64,000 bases of DNA from positions 62,001 to 126,000 of the forward strand of contig DASSCU010000015.1 in NCBI GenBank assembly GCA_035697485.1, in the 5' to 3' direction. Below are positions 59,511 through 64,000 of this stretch, one piece after another; positions within the stretch are counted from its first letter, which is position 1, and every line of letters starts with the position of its first letter. The notes below the pieces were generated by a model that was not told the origin of the DNA, did not search any database, and saw only the letters and a program-made list of their open reading frames with translations. The position numbers were made by a program, and so were the translations under genes. This DNA is from Actinomycetota bacterium. Its GTDB lineage: Bacteria > Actinomycetota > UBA4738 > HRBIN12.

Positions 59511-60731
59511 ATGGGGGGCTACGCGAGGGGCACGTCGGCGGTCGACTGGGAAGACCGGATCGACTTCGACCGGCTCCGGCGTCACCGAGTCGCATCGGTG
59601 CAGGAAGCGCTGCGATCCTCCGACCTCGACGCGCTCCTGCTGTGGAAGGACGAGAACGTCCGCTACCTGACGTCGCTCCGCGCCCAGCTGATCGCGGGGA
59701 AGATGACGTCCCTCAACGGGGTGCTCCTGGTGAACGGCGCCGACCCGGTGCTGCTGTGTTCGGGCGGCGAGATCGACAAGGCGTCGATGGGCATGTCCTG
59801 GCTGGCTGCCGCGCATCCGATCCCGATCATGGAGCAACGCGAGCTCGTCGACGGCTTCGTCACCTCGGTACTTGCGCCGCTGTTGGCCGAGCACGGGGTC
59901 ACCTCGGCCCGCATGGGCGTCGACCAGGTGAACTGGTCGCTCGTCGAGTCGATGGCCGCCCACCTGCCCGACATCGAACCGGCCGACGGCGATCTCCTGA
60001 TGCAGCGGGTCCGCCTGATCAAGTCGGACGATGAGATCTCGATCATCGAGGAAGCCTGCGCGATCGGCGATTCGGTGACCCAGCGCGCACTCGACGGGGC
60101 ACACGCCGGACGGCGTGAGAACGAGCTCGCTGGCGATGCGATGCAGACCCTGTACCACCTCGGCGGGGAGATGGCCCACGTCATCACCCCCTTCGTCGCC
60201 TCCGGGGAGCACATGTCGCCACCCCACCGCATCTGCACGGACAAGATCGTGCGCAACGGGGATCTCTGCTTCATCGACATCGGCGCGATGTGGAACGGGT
60301 ACTTCGCGGACATCGGCCGAACGACGATCGTGGGGAAGCCGACCGCGATGCAGCGCCGCGTGTATCGCGCCGTCTACGAGGGCCTCATGGCCGGCATCGA
60401 GCGGATGCGCCCCGGCCGGACGAACCAGGAGGTCGCCGACGCGGTCATCGAGAAGGTCGCGGAGCACGGGTTCGCCGAGCACATGTTCAGCCTGTTCATC
60501 GGCCATGGCATCGGCATGGGCGCGAACGAGCCGCCCTACGTCGGCGAGACGATGCCCGGTTCGACCGTGATCGAGCTGCGTCCCGGCATGGTCTTCGCCG
60601 TGGAACCCCTCGTGTGGGTGCCCGACGTGCGGGGCGGGGGCGGCGTGCGGATCGAGGACATGGTCCTGGTCACCGACGACGCCCCCCGGATCCTGTCGCG
60701 CGTCGAGTACGACGAGCGCCTGCTCGAGTAG
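59511..60731 (+). CDS. M24-family metallopeptidase (Xaa-Pro aminopeptidase/creatinase-like)
   Basis: A 406-aa pita-bread-fold protein with an N-terminal creatinase-type domain (about 1-170) and a catalytic domain. Metal ligands are in LCFIDIGAMWNGYFADIGRT (two Asp), FIGHGIGMGAN (His), MVFAVEPLV and VRIEDMVLV (two Glu), so it should be an active dimetal hydrolase. It may remove Pro-linked residues or hydrolyse a small amide like creatine. It is divergent from gntR and shares its operator. Confidence 0.88.
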   Translation: MGGYARGTSAVDWEDRIDFDRLRRHRVASVQEALRSSDLDALLLWKDENVRYLTSLRAQLIAGKMTSLNGVLLVNGADPVLLCSGGEIDKASMGMSWLAAAHPIPIMEQRELVDGFVTSVLAPLLAEHGVTSARMGVDQVNWSLVESMAAHLPDIEPADGDLLMQRVRLIKSDDEISIIEEACAIGDSVTQRALDGAHAGRRENELAGDAMQTLYHLGGEMAHVITPFVASGEHMSPPHRICTDKIVRNGDLCFIDIGAMWNGYFADIGRTTIVGKPTAMQRRVYRAVYEGLMAGIERMRPGRTNQEVADAVIEKVAEHGFAEHMFSLFIGHGIGMGANEPPYVGETMPGSTVIELRPGMVFAVEPLVWVPDVRGGGGVRIEDMVLVTDDAPRILSRVEYDERLLE

Positions 60732-60734
60732 CGG

Positions 60735-61700
60735 GTGACGACCGTCCGCGACTGGGCCTGGGGTACGCACCGGCGGCCGACCGAGCCCCCCGTGATGCGG
60801 CGTCCGGCCGTCTATCTCGTGGCCGCCGCCACGGTGCTCGCGCTCGGTGCCAACTGGCCGATCATGGCCGCAGGCGTCGAGCTCGTGCCGCCCCTGTGGC
60901 TCGCGGCGATGAGGGTTGCGGGCGCCGCGGCGGTGGTCACCATCGTGCTCGGACTCGCACGCGGCATGCAGCGCCCGGCGAGGCAGGATCGGCCAGTGGT
61001 CCTGAGCGTCGGACTGGCCCACCTCGCCCTCGTGACGGGTCTCGTCTTCCTCGCGCTGGAGATCGTGGCGCCCGGCCGGTCGGCGATCGTCGTGTACACG
61101 TCGGCGCTCTGGGCCGTGCCGATGGCGGCCGTCGTCCTCCACGAGCATCCCACGCCCCGCAGGATCGCCGGCGTCGCCCTGGGGTGCGCCGGTCTCGTGC
61201 TGCTGCTCGAGCCGTGGTCGCTCGCCTGGCGCGACGCCCGCACCATCGCCGGCATCGCGATGCTCCTCCTCGCGGCGGTGGCCAACGCGGGGACCTCGGT
61301 GCACGTGCGGGCCCATCGGTGGGCCGGCTCGCCGCTCGCGTTGATGCCGTGGCAGCTGATCGTCGCCGCCGTGCCGCTCACGCTCCTCGCGTGGGCGATC
61401 GAGGGGCCACCCCGGGTGCCATGGGAACCGACGACCATCGCGATCGTCGCCTACCAGGTCGTCCTGGGTTCGGCCTTCGGGCTGTGGGGCCTGCTCACGG
61501 TCGGGCGGAGCATGCCCGCGGTCACCACGAACCTCGCGTTCATGGCCGTGCCGGTCGTCGGGCTCGCCACGTCGGTCGCGTTCACTGAGGAGCCGCTGAC
61601 CGTAACGGTCCTCGCGGCGCTCGTGCTGGTGCTCGTGGGCGTCGGGATCGGATTGTGGTCGGACCGGACAACGGTGCCACAGGTCACAGCGACGCCATGA
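60735..61700 (+). CDS. EamA/DMT-family transporter
   Basis: A 321-aa protein with ten predicted helices and two EamA units (ALGANWPIMAAGVELVPPLW; GSAFGLWGLLTVGRSMPAVT). The GTG at 60735 is 3 nt after the M24 stop; an ATG at 60795 would remove a 20-residue non-helical tail. Operon position suggests export of a product of the M24 enzyme. The 3' end overlaps the convergent peroxiredoxin by 17 nt. Confidence 0.82.
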   Translation: MTTVRDWAWGTHRRPTEPPVMRRPAVYLVAAATVLALGANWPIMAAGVELVPPLWLAAMRVAGAAAVVTIVLGLARGMQRPARQDRPVVLSVGLAHLALVTGLVFLALEIVAPGRSAIVVYTSALWAVPMAAVVLHEHPTPRRIAGVALGCAGLVLLLEPWSLAWRDARTIAGIAMLLLAAVANAGTSVHVRAHRWAGSPLALMPWQLIVAAVPLTLLAWAIEGPPRVPWEPTTIAIVAYQVVLGSAFGLWGLLTVGRSMPAVTTNLAFMAVPVVGLATSVAFTEEPLTVTVLAALVLVLVGVGIGLWSDRTTVPQVTATP

Positions 61701-62163
61701 CGTCGATCGCTTCCTGCTCGTCGGGGGTCACGAGGGCGTCCTCGCTCACCCATCGATAACGGATCACCCCCCCACGATCGATCACGAACAGCGACCGCTT
61801 CGCGAGCCCCTCGTGCTCCTTCCACACGTCGTACCGGACGCCGTAGGCTCCGCACGTCTCCCGGCTCCAGTCGGACAGCAACGGGAACGACACGCCGAGG
61901 TGCTTCGCGAACGCCATCTGCGAGAAGGTCGCAGTGACCGCCACGGCCGCGATCGACCCACCCACCGCCTCGACCCGAGGCGCAGCCTGCCCCAACTGGG
62001 ACAGCTCGGTGCTTCAGACGGAGCCGAAGTCGAAGACGTAGAACGCCAGCAGCAGCGGTCCTCCCTCGAGGAGGTGCTCGAGCGAGACCTTCTCCTCGAA
62101 CGTCTTGCGGAGCGTGAACGTCGGCGCCCGATCGCCGACCCCGGGTCGACCGGCGTCAGTCAT
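61684..62163 (-). CDS. Peroxiredoxin (AhpC/TSA), probable selenoprotein with in-frame TGA
   Basis: The frame from the ATG at 62163 to the stop at 61684 codes for 159 residues of a thioredoxin-fold peroxiredoxin, interrupted by a single TGA (62016-62014). Before it: DRAPTFTLRKTFEEKVSLEH and LLLAFYVFDFGSV. After it: STELSQLGQAAPRVEAVGG, MAFAKHLGVSFPLLSDWS and RSLFVIDRGGVIRYRWVSED. The TGA is residue 50, exactly where the peroxidatic Cys follows FDFxxV, so selenocysteine is the natural reading. A SECIS-like hairpin follows 16 nt later. The PxxxT part of the family motif reads VxxxG. The ATG overlaps the cyclase-family stop (ATGACTGA). A nonsense mutation is the alternative. Confidence 0.85.
61975..62016 (-). 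promoter_or_regulatory. Bacterial SECIS-like element after the in-frame TGA
   Basis: On the minus strand, after TGA come 16 nt, then the loop AGTT closed by a 7-bp stem (CTGTCCC with GGGGCAG, one U-G pair). A lower stem CCGAG/CTCGG lies outside. The UGA-to-loop distance and a G in the first two loop bases fit the known bacterial SECIS pattern. Confidence 0.65.
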
Positions 62164-62848
62164 CCAGCACCGCCACCGCACGGGTCGGGCCGCCGTGCGC
62201 GCCCTTGAGCTTCAACGGCAGGCCGATGAAGGTGAACCGGCGCCCCACCACGCGATCGAGGTTCGTGAGGTTCTCGTAGTGGGTGATGTGGTGGGCGCGT
62301 CCCATCATGTGGATCGGGTAGACGCGGCTCGAAGGGTTGTCGGGCGTACACGTATCGATGCCGAACGACTTCACACCTCGCGCCACGATCCAGTCGGCGA
62401 CATCGGCCCCCAGGCCCGGGAACTCCCTGACGTACTCGGGGGTGCCCCCGTACTTCGTGGCCGTGCCCGTGTGGAAGAGCACGATGTCGCCACGTCGCAC
62501 CTCCTGCTCCGCATCGGTCAGACCCTGCTCCACGCGCTCGACGCCGATGTCGGTGCGCGGCTCGGCGCCGGTGACGTCGATGCAGACCGCCTCGCCGTAG
62601 AACAGGTCGAGCGGCATCTCGTCGATCGTCTGGGCCGACGGGTCGGGGTCGAGGTGGCTGAACGAATCGACGTGGGTCGGACCGTTGTCGTTCATCAGGA
62701 ACCCCTTGGTCTGGAACGAGAACCCACTGTCGAACCGAGGCGCCGTCTCTTCGTGCGACGCGTGGTCGAAGAGCACGGTCTTCAGGTGCCCGGGGTAGAC
62801 CATCATCCCCGTGTAGATCTCCTGTGAAAGATCGACGATCCTCGACAT
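62156..62848 (-). CDS. Cyclase-family metal hydrolase (kynurenine formamidase-like)
   Basis: A 230-aa protein of the cyclase/KynB/isatin-hydrolase fold. It begins SRIVDLSQEIYTGMMVYPG, and the metal-binding motif HxGTHxD appears as NDNGPTHVDSFSHLDP. Other conserved parts are GDIVLFHTGTATKYG and KSFGIDTCTPDNPSSRVYPI. Family members hydrolyse amides, imides or lactams, which fits a nitrogen-ring pathway. GGGAG precedes the ATG. It lies 11 nt after the SDR gene and overlaps the peroxiredoxin start. Confidence 0.85.
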   Translation of the reverse strand: MSRIVDLSQEIYTGMMVYPGHLKTVLFDHASHEETAPRFDSGFSFQTKGFLMNDNGPTHVDSFSHLDPDPSAQTIDEMPLDLFYGEAVCIDVTGAEPRTDIGVERVEQGLTDAEQEVRRGDIVLFHTGTATKYGGTPEYVREFPGLGADVADWIVARGVKSFGIDTCTPDNPSSRVYPIHMMGRAHHITHYENLTNLDRVVGRRFTFIGLPLKLKGAHGGPTRAVAVLDD

Positions 62849-62859
62849 CGGAACTCCCT

Positions 62860-63639
62860 TCAGTAGGTCACCATGCCGCCGCTCACGTTCAGGTCGATCC
62901 CCGTGATCGCCGCGTTGCCCCCGATCGTCAACGAGACCACGGCCTGCGCCACCTCGTCGGGTTCCACCAGCCGACCGATCGGGATCTGCTCGACCATCTC
63001 CCGGCGCGCCTGGTCGACCGAGACACCCCTGCCCTTCGCCTGGGCTTCGAACGCCCACTCCATGCGCTCGCCCGCCACGGGACCCGGCGACACGAGGTTC
63101 ACGCGCACGCCCAACGATCCAGTCTCCAGCGCGAGGGTGCGCACGAGGCCGACGAGGGCCAGCTTGCTGGCGGCGTACGGGGTCCGACCCCAGAGCGGTC
63201 GCTTCCCGGTCATCGAGCCGATCACGACGATCGCACCCGACCCCCGCTCGAGCATCGAGGGCAGGAACGCTCGCGCGCACAGGAATACCCCGGTGACGTT
63301 CACGGCGAACGTCGCATCCCACTCGTCACGGCCGAGCTCCCAGAGTGGCCCCGAGGGCCCTCCCACGCCGCTGTTGGCGACCAACGCATCGACCCTGCCG
63401 AAACGTTCCAGCGATCGACGGGCGAGCTCGTCCACCTGCGCCTCGTCGGTGACGTCGGTGGGCACGCACGACGACCCGGCTCCGATCTCCTCGAGCGACG
63501 CCGCGGTGGCCTCGAGGCCATCGGCGTCGCGCCCGGCCAGCACCACGTCGGCCCCTGCACGCCCGTGCGCGAGTGCGGTCGCTCGACCGATGCCCCTGGT
63601 CGCACCCGTCACGACGACGACCGGACGACCCACCGTCAT
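62860..63639 (-). CDS. Short-chain dehydrogenase/reductase
   Basis: A 259-aa classical SDR. The cofactor loop is TGATRGIGRATALAHGRAG, NSGVGG replaces NNAG, and the catalytic Ser-Tyr-Lys are in VVIGSMTG and TPYAASKLALVG. The end GIDLNVSGGMVTY is typical. An Arg-rich cofactor pocket (AGRDADG) suggests NADP. It starts 3 nt after the HisD-like stop. Confidence 0.92.
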   Translation of the reverse strand: MTVGRPVVVVTGATRGIGRATALAHGRAGADVVLAGRDADGLEATAASLEEIGAGSSCVPTDVTDEAQVDELARRSLERFGRVDALVANSGVGGPSGPLWELGRDEWDATFAVNVTGVFLCARAFLPSMLERGSGAIVVIGSMTGKRPLWGRTPYAASKLALVGLVRTLALETGSLGVRVNLVSPGPVAGERMEWAFEAQAKGRGVSVDQARREMVEQIPIGRLVEPDEVAQAVVSLTIGGNAAITGIDLNVSGGMVTY

Positions 63640-63642
63640 GGG

Positions 63643-64000
63643 CTACCGGATCGACTCGTCCGGTGGGATCGCCGGCATCGCGTCGGGGAACCGCTCGGGA
63701 TCGAGGCGGAGCCTCGCGGTGAGCGCGTGGCCGAACATCAGCTCCGCATCTGAGATCGCCGCGGCCGTCGCCGCGACCCGCGCGGAACCCTCGGCCGAGA
63801 CCCGTTGATAGGTGACCGTCTTCAGGAACTTCCCGACCCACAGACCGCCCGTGTAGCGGGCTGCCCGGCGGGTCGGCAGCACGTGGTTCGTACCGATCGA
63901 CTTGTCGGAATACGCCACGGTCGCATGGGTGCCGAGGAACAGGGTGCCGTAGGAGCCCAGCCGCTTCAGGTACTGATCGGGGTCCTCGGTGTGGATCTCC
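63643..64000 (-). CDS. Histidinol-dehydrogenase-family protein (N-terminal part outside window)
   Basis: Only the last 118 codons are in the window; the gene continues past 64000. The segment SIGTNHVLPTRRAARYTGG followed by LWVGKFLKTVTYQRV and EGLxxHALTARLRL-type end matches HisD-like NAD-dependent alcohol dehydrogenases, including sulfopropanediol dehydrogenase relatives that are not in histidine synthesis. No his genes are near, and it leads an SDR/cyclase/peroxiredoxin operon, so a catabolic role is more likely. Confidence 0.85.
   Translation of the reverse strand, partial: EIHTEDPDQYLKRLGSYGTLFLGTHATVAYSDKSIGTNHVLPTRRAARYTGGLWVGKFLKTVTYQRVSAEGSARVAATAAAISDAELMFGHALTARLRLDPERFPDAMPAIPPDESIR

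Noticed and set aside
61684-61995. Stand-alone 103-aa gene with a TTG start
   Set aside because: It is only the C-terminal two thirds of a peroxiredoxin; the frame continues upstream across an in-frame TGA to a proper N-terminus, so it is described as one gene.

Overview
The window is a gene-dense, high-GC segment of a bacterial chromosome, most likely from a deep-branching or uncultured actinobacterium (Actinomycetota). Reasons: a GlnA2-type glutamine synthetase, separate purS/purQ/purL, NarL-type histidine kinases, class III cyclase fusions, and a repeated TANNNT hexamer 6-9 nt before start codons, as in actinobacterial leaderless genes. No ribosomal RNA, CRISPR array or intact transposase was found.

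Layout. 1-2.6 kb: 3' part of a biotin-dependent acyl-CoA carboxylase and HMG-CoA lyase (leucine degradation), with a convergent RidA gene. 3-7.4 kb: glutamine synthetase behind a GlnR-like box, two tandem secreted cupredoxins, a hemerythrin-like protein and glutamine-dependent NAD synthase. 7.7-10.9 kb: tRNA-Lys, a large secreted propeller/lectin protein, a DUF192 reading frame that runs through tRNA-Glu, tRNA-Asp with a strong terminator, and a Mth938-like protein. 10.9-19.9 kb: an accessory-looking segment marked by three copies of a structured repeat, the last abutting tRNA-Phe. It holds a hydrolase-cyclase fusion and a signalling cassette of receiver, kinase, TRAP-type binding lipoprotein, kinase and LuxR regulator. 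In that cassette the first kinase has lost its phospho-acceptor histidine and the second has lost its ATP-binding motifs.

20-28.4 kb: pyruvate/branched-chain 2-oxoacid dehydrogenase E1alpha-E1beta-E2, a BtuF-like protein, a DMT transporter, a nucleoside phosphorylase-like protein, a DUF4234 protein, a 3-aminobutyryl-CoA ammonia-lyase-like hotdog protein and a lone receiver. 28.5-42.5 kb: purine biosynthesis on the minus strand (purA, membrane protein, purD-E-B-C-S-Q-L, HAD hydrolase; then purF-purM). From purD to purL every junction is a 4-nt NTGA overlap. The PurE lacks the conserved loop histidine. A sigma factor/Ogt unit sits between the two pur blocks.

42.6-64 kb: a catabolic and transport region. 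Two parallel NitT/TauT-type ABC systems (lipoprotein, two permeases, ATPase each) are followed by cupins, an MFS protein, an enoyl-CoA hydratase-family protein and an aldehyde dehydrogenase. A GntR-led minus-strand operon adds a Gfo/Idh oxidoreductase, RidA, a cupin and a 2,6-dihydroxypyridine-hydroxylase-like flavoprotein. Divergent from it are an M24 peptidase-family protein and a DMT transporter. The last minus-strand operon encodes a HisD-like dehydrogenase (cut by the window end), an SDR, a cyclase-family hydrolase and a peroxiredoxin. That peroxiredoxin has an in-frame TGA at its peroxidatic cysteine position followed by a SECIS-like hairpin, so it is probably a selenoprotein. The gene set suggests uptake and oxidation of small, possibly nitrogen-containing ring compounds; the substrate is not determined by the sequence.
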